Source: a virus
Reading direction: 5' to 3' (one strand)
Virus record (IMG/VR): IMGVR_UViG_3300037010_004170
Coordinates: 1-32,614 of that record
DNA: 32,614 nt
The notes under the pieces were generated by a model. It worked only from the letters and a program-made list of their open reading frames with translations, was not told where the DNA came from and did not search any database. A program made the translations under genes and the position numbers. This document shows positions 1 to 7,894 of the stretch, in pieces; within the stretch, counting starts at the first letter, position 1; each line of letters begins with the position of its first letter.

Positions 1-1396
1 TCACACCACAATAGACGTTCATCAAACTTTCTACGATCAATATATTGGTTGCGCTTTTCGGCGTGTAGGACGTAGTTAATACCTGGAATCCCTCGGTTAT
101 CTGTGGAATCGTATTATCGTTTGGGATTTGGACTGTCCCACTGACGACAGTAGATAGGACCACCATGGTTTCGTTGACGACTTTCCCGCCCCCGCTTCCG
201 GCAGGACCCACCAGCGAAGTCCCCGCAGGCCACGTGCCCGCCGCTTTGGGGCCGAAAATGAAGTGACTCGTGGTGTTGATGTAGAAATCGCCATCCACGC
301 CATCCGTCGCCGTGGGATCCGCAGCGCCGTAGCGGATGGTTTTCCCGTCCAGGCCGTTGGTGCCGTTGGTTCCAGGTGTGCCGGGTGCGCCCTGGGGCCC
401 CACCAGCGAAGTCCCCGCAGGCCACACACCTGCCGTCTTGGGGCCAAAGAGGTAGTGGCTCGTCGTGTTGATCCAGAAGTCCCCATCCACGCCATCCGTC
501 GCCGTGGGATCCGCAGCGCCGTAGCGGATGGTTTTCCCGTCCAGGCCATTGGTTCCATTGGTTCCATTGGTTCCATTGGTTCCATTGGTTCCATTGGTTC
601 CAGGTGTTCCAGGAGCGCCTTGAGGCCCCACCAGCGACACGCCAGAAGGCCACACGCCCGCCGCCTTCGGCGCAAAGACTGTCCAGGCCACGGTGTTGAT
701 CGCGATGTCGCCATCCTTGCCGTCGGTGGACACCGGATCCCGAGCCAGGGTCAGGATGGTGTGACCGTCCAGGCCAGTGGGCCCCTGTATCCCACTGGGC
801 GTCACCTGCTCCTGGGGAAGAATCTCGAAATCCAGGTTGATCGGGCCAGAGTAGCCATTCTCCATGTTAGTGACGGCGAGGTAGGCCGTAGGGCCAAGGA
901 TGTCATCCAGGTTGTCGAAGAACGGCACGGGCGACCAGGAGGTGGTGAGATCATCAGGCGGGTAGGGCCATGCCTGACCAAAGAGCCCCTTCCCGGGGAG
1001 AGGAGGCTGCGTGGGTGTGCGGAGGGCATCAGCAGCACGGGCCGCGGCGCTTCCGTAGATTCGGATCCAGCACTCATGATCCACCGTGCTTTTGATGAGG
1101 TCACAGGACTCGCTGAAGGCCACATCCAGGTTGGCCGTGGCGTAGAACCCCAGACTGGGCGTGGTGGCTAGGACGTGCTTCCGACCCTTGGCGGCGGTGT
1201 TGATGATCGTTGTGGTTCCGCCTCCCCCACCTGTTCCGCCCCCGCTGTCCGCCACGGCCTCCACGGCCGCCTGTTTGATCTGGTAGCTGATGGCCTTCGA
1301 TGGCCCCTTGTTGGTCTTGAGGGCGGCAATCGCCTGGTCCAGCTCCATGAAGGCGGATCGGATGGCGGCAAGATCAAGGGAACCAGGTAGGCGCAT
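1..1396 (-). CDS. Collagen-like tail fibre protein (3' end beyond window)
   Basis: An open frame starts at ATG 1396 and runs without a stop to the left edge (465 codons visible). Residues 1-50 are helical, followed by a Gly-rich linker. From about residue 205 there are collagen-like stretches (GPQGAPGTPGTNGTNG) alternating with a module containing GLDGKTIRYGAADPTATDG, DGDFxINTTSHxxFGPK and WPAGTSLVGP. The last visible part (VQIPNDNTIPQITEGFQV) resembles a C-terminal domain common in phage fibres. It is the last visible gene of the late operon, 12 bases after the nozzle-like gene. By family it should form a trimeric receptor-binding fibre; the receptor cannot be inferred. The tip domain lies outside the window. 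Confidence 0.85.
   Translation of the reverse strand, partial: MRLPGSLDLAAIRSAFMELDQAIAALKTNKGPSKAISYQIKQAAVEAVADSGGGTGGGGGTTTIINTAAKGRKHVLATTPSLGFYATANLDVAFSESCDLIKSTVDHECWIRIYGSAAARAADALRTPTQPPLPGKGLFGQAWPYPPDDLTTSWSPVPFFDNLDDILGPTAYLAVTNMENGYSGPINLDFEILPQEQVTPSGIQGPTGLDGHTILTLARDPVSTDGKDGDIAINTVAWTVFAPKAAGVWPSGVSLVGPQGAPGTPGTNGTNGTNGTNGTNGTNGLDGKTIRYGAADPTATDGVDGDFWINTTSHYLFGPKTAGVWPAGTSLVGPQGAPGTPGTNGTNGLDGKTIRYGAADPTATDGVDGDFYINTTSHFIFGPKAAGTWPAGTSLVGPAGSGGGKVVNETMVVLSTVVSGTVQIPNDNTIPQITEGFQVLTTSYTPKSATNILIVESLMNVYCGV
209..628. repeat. Duplicated fibre module (192-nt unit)
   Basis: The segment from 209 recurs from 401 at an exact 192-nt offset (64 codons), with about 60 identical bases around 300-358 and 492-550. 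A third, more diverged copy begins at 629, 228 nt further on. The extra 36 nt in the 401-628 copy equal four additional 9-nt collagen triplet-pair units. The duplication lies in frame within the fibre gene. Confidence 0.85.
546..601. repeat. 9-nt tandem repeat coding Gly-Thr-Asn
   Basis: Six tandem copies of GGTTCCATT (plus strand) encode six consecutive Gly-Thr-Asn triplets in the minus-strand fibre gene. The neighbouring module carries only two. The repeat length is a multiple of three, so slippage would change fibre length without a frameshift. Confidence 0.9.
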
Positions 1397-1408
1397 GATG
1401 GTCCAGGG

Positions 1409-4087
1409 TTAGGCGGGAAGCGTGCCGGGAGCTGGGCGGTCCACGAAGACCACGATGGGGTGCGTGTTGGTGTAGGGGGAGCTCACCGCCGGGATGAGGC
1501 TCGGTGGATCGGCCTCGGCTCGAACCGAACTCGGAAGAAGCAGGTAAATGTCTCCCCCCTCGCTCGTGATGGCATAGGGCTGCAACCCCAAGTGGAGAAT
1601 GGCGCCAGTCTTCAGGTCAATGGACCATGTGCCAAAGGCCTCTGGTGCCTCGTGCGCTGGCACAAAGAGCAGGTATTTCCCCTGAACGAAGGCGCCCACG
1701 GCCCTGCTGGCGTAGACGGTATCGCCCTCATCCACGAGGCCGAAGAGTCCATCTTGAGCCAGGGCCCCCTGGACCGAGGCTGACTCCATGAAGGCAACCC
1801 AGGCCATGCCCTTCCCGGCGCTGGAATCCAGGATCCGGCCATCCGGCAAGAAAAGGCCCCCAAGGGTCAAGCCATCGGGACCGGCCTGACGCTTGGGAAA
1901 GAAGTGCCAAGCCCGCATGCGCTCTTCGGTGATGTTCTTCGAGGTGTGGCCATTGGTGAGGACAACCCCGCGAGAACCCAGGTAGGCCACCCCGTAGGGC
2001 GTGTTCACCACGCTGCGTGGGGCCAGGATGCCCTCCTCGATCTCGGTCTTCTGGAGGGTCAGGGAGAACGGATCGCCTCCGTCCAGGCGCATGCCTCCTG
2101 TCGAGGTAAGAACGAGGAGTCCCATTTCGGTGCTGCAGAGGGCCCGGGGGGATGGAACCATGGCCTGGAATTGTTCAGGCCAGGCATTTGGCGCACCCCT
2201 TCGGGTCCAGCGCACGGTGTTGCCCTTGATGCCAGCGAGGAACTGCTCGTGCAGGACCAACCCCTTGAGCCCCGGAGGAGGTGGCATGTCGATGATCTCC
2301 ATGCCCGAGGGAGAGGTGGTGATGCTGGTGGGCGGCGCGCCGAGGGTGGTGGTCGAAGCGGAGTCGCAGAAGAGGTCTGCGGCAAGGTCGGCTTCTCCGA
2401 CCGAAAGGAACTCTCCCGTGTCCCCTACGCGGTAGACGGCGCGCGCCCGGATGCCGTTGTTCATGGGGTAGTAGTCGAGGCTCAGGCCCGAGATACCCGT
2501 GGCCAAATCCAGGTTCTCAAGGCCATTCGTGTCGGTCTGAATGAAGAGGGTTGCTGGAGAGAGGAAGGCGCGGCCGTAGCGCTTCACGTCCCCAAAGGCG
2601 GGGTGAGAGAACCGAACAAAGGTCCCATCCTCAATGTCCCGAAGGGCCCAGGCCTGCTCCCAGGTCAGCCCCAGAATGAGGCCTTCGGGGGCCCAGGCGA
2701 TGGTCTGCCCAGCCGCCCAGGCCCACCTCATTTCCCCCGTGAACCAGGCGAAGTTGCCGACCAGGTTGGACCGGAAGGAATCCAGGACGCAGCGGTTGGT
2801 GACAGTGGTCCCACCTGGGGCATCCAGTTGCATGAAAAGGATCTTCTGCCCGGTCCCGACCGAGTTGGGGCCAAGGTCCACATTGAGCCCCCCCTTGATC
2901 GCGTCGAAGGAGAAGCCGGCCACGACACCCCCGTTCACCATCGCAACCGAAGTCACGTCCAAGGGGAAGTCTGCCGAGTCGAGGATCTGGGCCACGGGCC
3001 GTGCCTGATCGACCACGCCATCCCGCGTCCAGGCCAGGCGGTATTTCCCGAAGAGACTCGTCCCCGCATAGAAAGAGACCCCCTGGCTGCCCAGGTAGGG
3101 CATCGTTTGCCAGATCGAGCACAATCCGCCGTGCATGGTCCGTGAGGCCTGCTGGGCCGTAGGGGTGAGGGGGAAGACATCCGACCGAAGGTTGGGCTTC
3201 CTGGAGGCCACCAGGGGGCCCCTGACGTAGGTCGCGCTGAGGCCATCCAGGCGGAGAAGCCCGGGCTGTTCCCAGAACCCATCGTTGAGAATGTCGAACT
3301 TGAGGAGGGTGGCGCCCACAGTAGGAATGGGGTCGCTCACCGCCGAGGGGCCACTCTCGAAACCGTCCGCCTTGAAGGTGTAGAGATACTGGCAGGCCTT
3401 TGCGATGGGTTCGTAATCGGCGGCCAGTTCGGTTCCCTCGGGCAGATTGTAGTCCTGAAAGACGAAGACCTGATTCGAGGTGCCAATGAGCCGCTCCTTG
3501 CCCATCGCCTCATCACGGAAGATCATCACGCCTTGGATGGGCAGGCTGAAGCTGCCCCGCGTGAAGGCGATCTCGATGTAGCAGCCCTCAGTCGCCGGGG
3601 TGTCCACCCGGTAGGACCGGGAAGGGGCGAAGGTGCCGAAGGGGCTGATGAAGACGAAGCGGTAGTAGTAGGTCTTTCCGGCCGGGAAGGCGGTACTTCC
3701 AGTCTTCGTCGTGAGGGTGATATTCAGGAGGTTGGCCGTGCCCGCTTTGGGCGCCTTGAGGGGCTTGGCCAACCCCAAAGGAAGGTTCCTCCGGCCCACG
3801 AGTTTCCGTGGGCCGGCCCCCTCCTCGGTCCAGGCAATGACTTGATCGACCCCCTGATGGGAGATCGCATAGTTCCGCCAACCAGCCGCCAGGTGGTTGC
3901 GCCCCCGGTATCGCCACAGGTGTCTGGCTGCAAGGGGCGCCAGGTCTCCATGGTCCACATCGGGCAGGGCACAGGGCCGGATCTTGTTGTGCACGAAGAC
4001 CGCATCGTTGAGCAACCGGGCCTCGCCCCGCTCGGGACGCCCAAGGAACCGTCCACCCGCCGCGAATGTCCACCTGGAAACACGCAT
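1409..4087 (-). CDS. Large nozzle-like tail structural protein
   Basis: This 892-residue protein is the largest in the window. It begins MRVSRWTFAAGG and continues with RLLNDAVFVHNKIRPC, a beginning reminiscent of podoviral beta-propeller tail proteins that list ordered loci near the N-terminus. Around residues 120-230 lies a fibronectin-like beta region (GKTYYYRFVFISPFGTFAPS, then IQGVMIFRDE). The remainder is beta-rich with many Gly/Asp turns (VAYLGSRGVVLTNG, IWQTMPYLGSQGVSFY). Size, fold type and position just before the fibre match the tail tubular protein B (T7 gp12-like nozzle) role, but no diagnostic motif proves it. It lies 8 bases after the 302-residue structural gene and 12 bases before the fibre. 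An alternative is another tail hub or stabilisation protein. Confidence 0.6.
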   Translation of the reverse strand: MRVSRWTFAAGGRFLGRPERGEARLLNDAVFVHNKIRPCALPDVDHGDLAPLAARHLWRYRGRNHLAAGWRNYAISHQGVDQVIAWTEEGAGPRKLVGRRNLPLGLAKPLKAPKAGTANLLNITLTTKTGSTAFPAGKTYYYRFVFISPFGTFAPSRSYRVDTPATEGCYIEIAFTRGSFSLPIQGVMIFRDEAMGKERLIGTSNQVFVFQDYNLPEGTELAADYEPIAKACQYLYTFKADGFESGPSAVSDPIPTVGATLLKFDILNDGFWEQPGLLRLDGLSATYVRGPLVASRKPNLRSDVFPLTPTAQQASRTMHGGLCSIWQTMPYLGSQGVSFYAGTSLFGKYRLAWTRDGVVDQARPVAQILDSADFPLDVTSVAMVNGGVVAGFSFDAIKGGLNVDLGPNSVGTGQKILFMQLDAPGGTTVTNRCVLDSFRSNLVGNFAWFTGEMRWAWAAGQTIAWAPEGLILGLTWEQAWALRDIEDGTFVRFSHPAFGDVKRYGRAFLSPATLFIQTDTNGLENLDLATGISGLSLDYYPMNNGIRARAVYRVGDTGEFLSVGEADLAADLFCDSASTTTLGAPPTSITTSPSGMEIIDMPPPPGLKGLVLHEQFLAGIKGNTVRWTRRGAPNAWPEQFQAMVPSPRALCSTEMGLLVLTSTGGMRLDGGDPFSLTLQKTEIEEGILAPRSVVNTPYGVAYLGSRGVVLTNGHTSKNITEERMRAWHFFPKRQAGPDGLTLGGLFLPDGRILDSSAGKGMAWVAFMESASVQGALAQDGLFGLVDEGDTVYASRAVGAFVQGKYLLFVPAHEAPEAFGTWSIDLKTGAILHLGLQPYAITSEGGDIYLLLPSSVRAEADPPSLIPAVSSPYTNTHPIVVFVDRPAPGTLPA

Positions 4088-4095
4088 GGGACCTC

Positions 4096-5004
4096 CTACT
4101 GGACGGCAAGAAAGGCGACAATGAGGCTTGGGGGCGGAAAGGCCTGGTAGTCGGGCGCGTCTGTTTGCAACATGAACGCGCCAAAGGCATTGCTCAGGGC
4201 GTTGCTTTGGGGGCGGGGGTCAGTCGGGAGCCCATATGAGGGATTCAAGGCGGCCATGAATGCCAAGGGATCGCGGGAAGCCGTGTCACTGAACGACGCT
4301 TTTCCGGTGGGTTGGGCTTGCCAGTTTCCATCTGGGTTCCGGTCCGTCCAGCTCGATTCCCACCCCGGATACGGCTCAGGGAAGGTGGAATCCTTGTTGA
4401 TCCAGTTGATCGGAGTAGGGGGAGTTAGCGCAGAGTAGGTGGCAGGGTATTTCCAGTTGTCCTTGGTGAAAAAACTGAGTCCGCCCCAGGTCCGAAGGCG
4501 CATGTTGACGACGCCAACCGTACCCTTGGGGGTGGAAGACCCGAAGACTATCTCTGCCTCATAAGCGACCCTTTTCCAGACTCCACCATCGAGAAGGACC
4601 TCGATCCAGCGGGAGCGCCAGATGGTTCCCGAAACGAACCCCATAAAAAGCATCTTGCCGTTGGCGATGACCGGCGTTCCATCGGTGAACTTGAAGTCGT
4701 CGTCGGTGGGGAGTAGCGCAAGACCGTCGGGTGTGAAAAGAGCCGTGGCCTCCGTGAGGGTGATGGGCATTTCCACTACCCGAAAGGCGATCCGTTGAGC
4801 CATGGGTTTCCCCGAGGCATTGTTCACCGGAACCGTATTGTCGGGAGAGAGCGTCATCCCAAAGATTCGCGCCATGACCGACTGCTGAAGGGCGGCATCC
4901 ATGTCCCGGCGCAAAGCGTTCAGGTCTGCCCGAAGTACAACGGGAACCCCCTCAATGAGGGCGCCGCGCTGGAAGTTGGGCCGGAGGATGGGGCTGAAGG
5001 CCAT
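4096..5004 (-). CDS. Structural protein, paralogue of the 5009-5809 product at its N-terminus
   Basis: The 302-residue product has no recognised family. Residues 10-34 (PNFQRGALIEGVPVV, then ADLNALRR) match the same position of the adjacent 266-residue protein (PDFREGASVDGEPVA, then NDLAELRR), so the two share an N-terminal element. The rest is beta-rich with Trp/Tyr-rich C-terminal segments (WKYPATYSALTPPTPINWIN). No signal peptide or membrane segment is seen. The gene lies 4 bases after the 266-residue gene and 8 bases before the nozzle-like gene. It is probably a virion tail or spike component attached through the shared N-terminal element; this is inference from position and similarity. 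Confidence 0.6.
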   Translation of the reverse strand: MAFSPILRPNFQRGALIEGVPVVLRADLNALRRDMDAALQQSVMARIFGMTLSPDNTVPVNNASGKPMAQRIAFRVVEMPITLTEATALFTPDGLALLPTDDDFKFTDGTPVIANGKMLFMGFVSGTIWRSRWIEVLLDGGVWKRVAYEAEIVFGSSTPKGTVGVVNMRLRTWGGLSFFTKDNWKYPATYSALTPPTPINWINKDSTFPEPYPGWESSWTDRNPDGNWQAQPTGKASFSDTASRDPLAFMAALNPSYGLPTDPRPQSNALSNAFGAFMLQTDAPDYQAFPPPSLIVAFLAVQ

Positions 5005-5008
5005 GGCG

Positions 5009-5809
5009 CTACCTCACCGCCAGGGCGTAATACCCCATCGAAAACGGCAGAAGTATTTGCTCCTTGGTGATTGTAGGCTGTGGTCCCAGGGCGATGTTGA
5101 TGTCCGACAGCACGAGGTCAAGGTTGATTTGTCCCACAAAGTGTTGATCGGGACTTTTTGTAGGAATCTGGCGAAGATCAGTGGCCCAGTTGACGTTGTC
5201 GGAGGAGGCTCCAGACACGAGGGGATTCGATGGACACGGGTTATTCAACCAGCGGGAATAGTCAAGGGTGGTGGCGTAGGAAACCTTATCCGCGTTGAGG
5301 GTGAAGTTGAGAACCGTCTCGCAGTAGTTGTAGCTAGTGGTCGTCGTGGGAACCGTAGAGGTGACGGTCACTAGCACCCAGCGCCGAACAATCTTTTTGC
5401 TGGTAAGTCCGGCCATCCGGATCTTGGACGTATCCTGGTTCGTGGTCCCGAAGTTGGTGATGACCGAGGTCATGGAGTCCAAGAAGTGGAAGTCGTCGGC
5501 CTCAGCCTGGGACGTGAAGACCGGGAAGTTCGTCCCGAGGGCTGCGTCCCCAAGATAGGTGTGGTAGATCGACTTCGTGTGAAGGGCCACTTGGTTGTAT
5601 AGGTCGCTGGGCATCACCACGCCACCGCTGCCGCTACCGGGCACGATGGCGCCATTGTTGAAGACGAGCTCTTGGATCCGCAGACCAATCGTGTCCAGGA
5701 AGAACCGACGAAGTTCCGCCAGGTCGTTCATGGTGGCCACGGGTTCACCATCAACCGAAGCCCCCTCGCGGAAGTCCGGCATTTCCAGAGGTGCGTAGGG
5801 ATTAGACAT
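5009..5809 (-). CDS. Structural protein sharing an N-terminal element with its neighbour
   Basis: The 266-residue product begins MSNPYAPLEMPDFREGASVDGEPVA and then NDLAELRRFFLDTIGLRIQ, closely resembling the N-terminus of the following 302-residue protein. The remainder is Thr/Ser-rich and beta-prone (VRRWVLVTVTSTVPTTTTSY), typical of tail spikes or accessory virion proteins, with no catalytic motif. The start overlaps the end of the adaptor-like gene by 8 bases, implying translational coupling. A virion role is inferred from operon position; the exact function is unknown. Confidence 0.6.
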   Translation of the reverse strand: MSNPYAPLEMPDFREGASVDGEPVATMNDLAELRRFFLDTIGLRIQELVFNNGAIVPGSGSGGVVMPSDLYNQVALHTKSIYHTYLGDAALGTNFPVFTSQAEADDFHFLDSMTSVITNFGTTNQDTSKIRMAGLTSKKIVRRWVLVTVTSTVPTTTTSYNYCETVLNFTLNADKVSYATTLDYSRWLNNPCPSNPLVSGASSDNVNWATDLRQIPTKSPDQHFVGQINLDLVLSDINIALGPQPTITKEQILLPFSMGYYALAVR

Positions 5810-6392
5810 TGGGGCTCCCCTTCACGGCTTCCTCGAATTGCTTGAGGTAGGCGGTGGCCTTCCCGAGATCCTGGTTGTCGCTGGCCTGAAGGAAGAGATA
5901 CCCCGTGGCGCCAAGGTGCAAGGCCTGAAGAACACTGGCCGGGATGCGTGGATCCACGGGGTCCGTGTCCTGCCCCATCGGCAGAGGCGCCTCGATCACC
6001 TGGGCGCTGTACGTGGTGTCGGCCGGGACACGCCGATTGAGGCGGAGCATGTTCCCGGACTCCTGGAACCAGCCAGTCGGAATCCCCATGGCATCGCGCC
6101 AGGCTGGATTCATCAGGTCCTCAAAGGCCTCGGTCGTGGGAAGCAGGCGAGACAGGGTCATGGTGTTCCTCACATTCAGGACGAGCAGCGGGGTCGGGGT
6201 CAGGAGCAGGCCCGAAGTCCCAGAGGGCAACGTCACGTCAGCGGTCCAGTTCGAGCAGAAGCGAAGCAACATGGCCGCCTTCTGGGAGGCCCGGTCCAAG
6301 GCCTCACAGTAGTCGGCCCGGCTCCACTGGCCGGGCCAGCCCAGGCCCTCGGCCTGGAAGGTCGTGCGTTGCAGCACCTCACCCACCAGCAT
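5802..6392 (-). CDS. Head-tail adaptor-like protein
   Basis: The 196-residue product has an N-terminal helical segment (QWSRADYCEALDRASQKAAMLLRFC), a middle beta region (TLPSGTSGLLLTPTPLLVL) and a C-terminal helical part (SVLQALHLGATGYLFLQASD). The aromatic/acidic pattern of the first helix followed by a beta insert and terminal helices resembles podoviral connector proteins that dock beneath the portal (gp4/gp11-like, DUF6682-type). Its start codon shares one base with the stop of the preceding 80-codon gene (TGATG). The role is assigned from architecture and position between capsid and nozzle genes. Confidence 0.55.
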   Translation of the reverse strand: MLVGEVLQRTTFQAEGLGWPGQWSRADYCEALDRASQKAAMLLRFCSNWTADVTLPSGTSGLLLTPTPLLVLNVRNTMTLSRLLPTTEAFEDLMNPAWRDAMGIPTGWFQESGNMLRLNRRVPADTTYSAQVIEAPLPMGQDTDPVDPRIPASVLQALHLGATGYLFLQASDNQDLGKATAYLKQFEEAVKGSPNV

Positions 6393-6634
6393 CAGACCTC
6401 CAGCGAGAAGCGATGAAGTCCAAGGCCAGGATCGGCGAGCACCACCAGATTGGTTCCGGCAGGCACGGTTCCCACATGTTCAGCCGTAGTCAGGGCAGCC
6501 ATGCGGCAAGCCTCCGTCAGGGCCCACCGAATCGCCTGGTTCAGGTTCTCATCAGCGAACCGCTTGATGAGGGGATCCCCAATCGTCTTCCGCAGTTCAG
6601 CCCTGAGTTCTCCGAGGGTGGCCGGGGCAAGCAT
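6392..6634 (-). CDS. Small adaptor-like structural protein
   Basis: The 80-residue product reads LGELRAELRKTIGD, then FADENLNQAIRWALTEACRMA, then a short beta C-terminus (PAGTNLVVLADPGLGLHRF). The central FADENLNQAIRWAL pattern resembles the first helices of DUF6682-like head-tail adaptors, so this could be one short member or half of a split adaptor whose other half is the next gene. It sits 3 bases after the 246-codon gene and shares a base with the following start. No frameshift is evident. Confidence 0.5.
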   Translation of the reverse strand: MLAPATLGELRAELRKTIGDPLIKRFADENLNQAIRWALTEACRMAALTTAEHVGTVPAGTNLVVLADPGLGLHRFSLEV

Positions 6635-6637
6635 GGT

Positions 6638-7378
6638 TCACCTCACCCGGAAGTTGAAAGGGTTGGACCCCATCCGGCCGCCAAGGTCGCCCGACTGGCC
6701 GATCCGGTTCTGGCCCTTGAGGCGGCCACAGAGGTTGAGGGCTGCCGAACGCTGAGCCACGGCACGGCCCGGATCCCGCCCGCGGCCCTGGGCGTCCAGA
6801 ACTTCAGACAGGGCCATGGCCAGGAGGGCATCCTCGGAATCAGCAGGCAGGTCGGGGATCTCCATGAACTCGCTATCAGCGGTCGGCGCCACGACGGCGG
6901 TGGCCACCAGTTGATCTCGGGCCACTAGGTCCCAGCTCGGAGCCAGGAAGAGGTTTCCCATCCGATCCGAGTAGATCTCGGGAGTTCCGGGATCTGCGAT
7001 GCCGCCTCGGGCCAGGAGGAGAAGGTAGTCCTGGTAATCCAGACCGGACTTGGCTTTGAGGATGACGGGGGGCACGGTGGCATCCCCGTTCTTGCGGAGG
7101 GAAAGGCCCTCCCAGCGAAGCACCTCCAGATTCACGTCCTTGTCCCAGCCCTGGGCAATCCCGGCCGTAAGGGGCCCAGGCAGGAAGCGACAATCCCCGT
7201 AGGGGCCGGTTGCGATCTGGCTGGCCACCACGGTCTGGACGATGGGCATGGTGAGGAGGTGCGTCTCTCGAATCACCCGCCTTGCCGCCTTCTGCACCAG
7301 CAAGGTCACGCGCCGACTATCGGCGGTCAGGTCCGGGCGCTGCCCCAGGACCTCGGCAAGGAAGGGTTGGAGCTTCAT
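6638..7378 (-). CDS. Putative head-tail connector protein
   Basis: The 246-residue product starts MKLQPFLAEVLGQRPDLTA and has a Lys/Arg-rich first helix (VQKAARRVIRETHLLTMP). A mid-section (YQDYLLLLARGG, YSDRMGNLFLAPSWDL) and an Ala-rich helix (DALLAMALSEVLDAQGRGRD) follow, then a basic tail. This alternation is typical of phage connector or head-completion proteins, but no defined family is recognised. It starts 2 bases after the stop of the HeH-like gene. Assignment rests mainly on its place between the major capsid and tail genes. Confidence 0.5.
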   Translation of the reverse strand: MKLQPFLAEVLGQRPDLTADSRRVTLLVQKAARRVIRETHLLTMPIVQTVVASQIATGPYGDCRFLPGPLTAGIAQGWDKDVNLEVLRWEGLSLRKNGDATVPPVILKAKSGLDYQDYLLLLARGGIADPGTPEIYSDRMGNLFLAPSWDLVARDQLVATAVVAPTADSEFMEIPDLPADSEDALLAMALSEVLDAQGRGRDPGRAVAQRSAALNLCGRLKGQNRIGQSGDLGGRMGSNPFNFRVR

Positions 7379-7380
7379 GT

Positions 7381-7836
7381 CTACTCCCGGGGGTCCAGCG
7401 CCAACGGCGCGGCCAGGCCGGCATCAGCATAGGCCGCGGTCAGGAGGGCCTCTGTGACCTGGAGGCGCGTCTTGCCGTCCACGACCACCTGGTAGCTCTT
7501 CGCCAGGGCGCGGAGGGTCTGGTAGTGGAGCGCCTCAAGCGACTCCCGCGTCATGGGCTGCCCATCCTTGAGGGTGGGCACACTGGATTCCTTGTCGCCA
7601 CCCTTGCCCTTTACAGGATCCTTGACCTCGCGGGGGTCGTGGTCCAGCAGTTCCATCTGGTCCTGGTGGGCGTAGGCATAACGGACGTGGCGGCTCCAGG
7701 GGTCCTCCTCGCCGGGCTCCATCTGCCCAATGGCGAGAGATTCCGGGGTCATCACGAGACCCGTGATTTTGTTGCGGATGGCCTTGGTGCGCGCGGGGAG
7801 GTTGCCGAGGTCCGGCATCCCGTCGTCAATGGGCAT
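7381..7836 (-). CDS. Small head protein with HeH/SAP-like C-terminus
   Basis: I chose ATG 7836 (MPIDDGMPDLGN, 151 residues) because GGAG lies at a good distance upstream; a longer reading to 7929 would overlap the capsid gene. Residues 1-90 are polar and charged. Residues about 107-140 (LRALAKSYQVVVDGKTRLQV) match the short helix-extension-helix pattern seen in SAP/HeH/Rho-N domains (helix, xVxGKTK/R, helix). Similar mini-domains occur in proteins encoded beside phage coat genes. The function is unknown; a capsid-interior or packaging-related role is inference. Confidence 0.6.
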   Translation of the reverse strand: MPIDDGMPDLGNLPARTKAIRNKITGLVMTPESLAIGQMEPGEEDPWSRHVRYAYAHQDQMELLDHDPREVKDPVKGKGGDKESSVPTLKDGQPMTRESLEALHYQTLRALAKSYQVVVDGKTRLQVTEALLTAAYADAGLAAPLALDPRE

Positions 7837-7894
7837 GGTTTCTCCGATGGAGATGGGAGGGGCGGGGGGGCCGAAGCCCCCCCGCAGCTCACGT

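Noticed and set aside
263-1171. Long plus-strand frame with Gly-Ser-Ile repeats
   Set aside because: It is antisense to the fibre gene; its repeats are the reverse reading of the collagen triplets and it has no ribosome site.
1-1396. Diversity-generating retroelement target in the fibre
   Set aside because: No reverse transcriptase or template repeat is present; the repeats are collagen modules.
1904-3145. 413-codon plus-strand frame
   Set aside because: It lies entirely antisense to the nozzle-like gene and has no protein-like composition beyond GC-driven bias.
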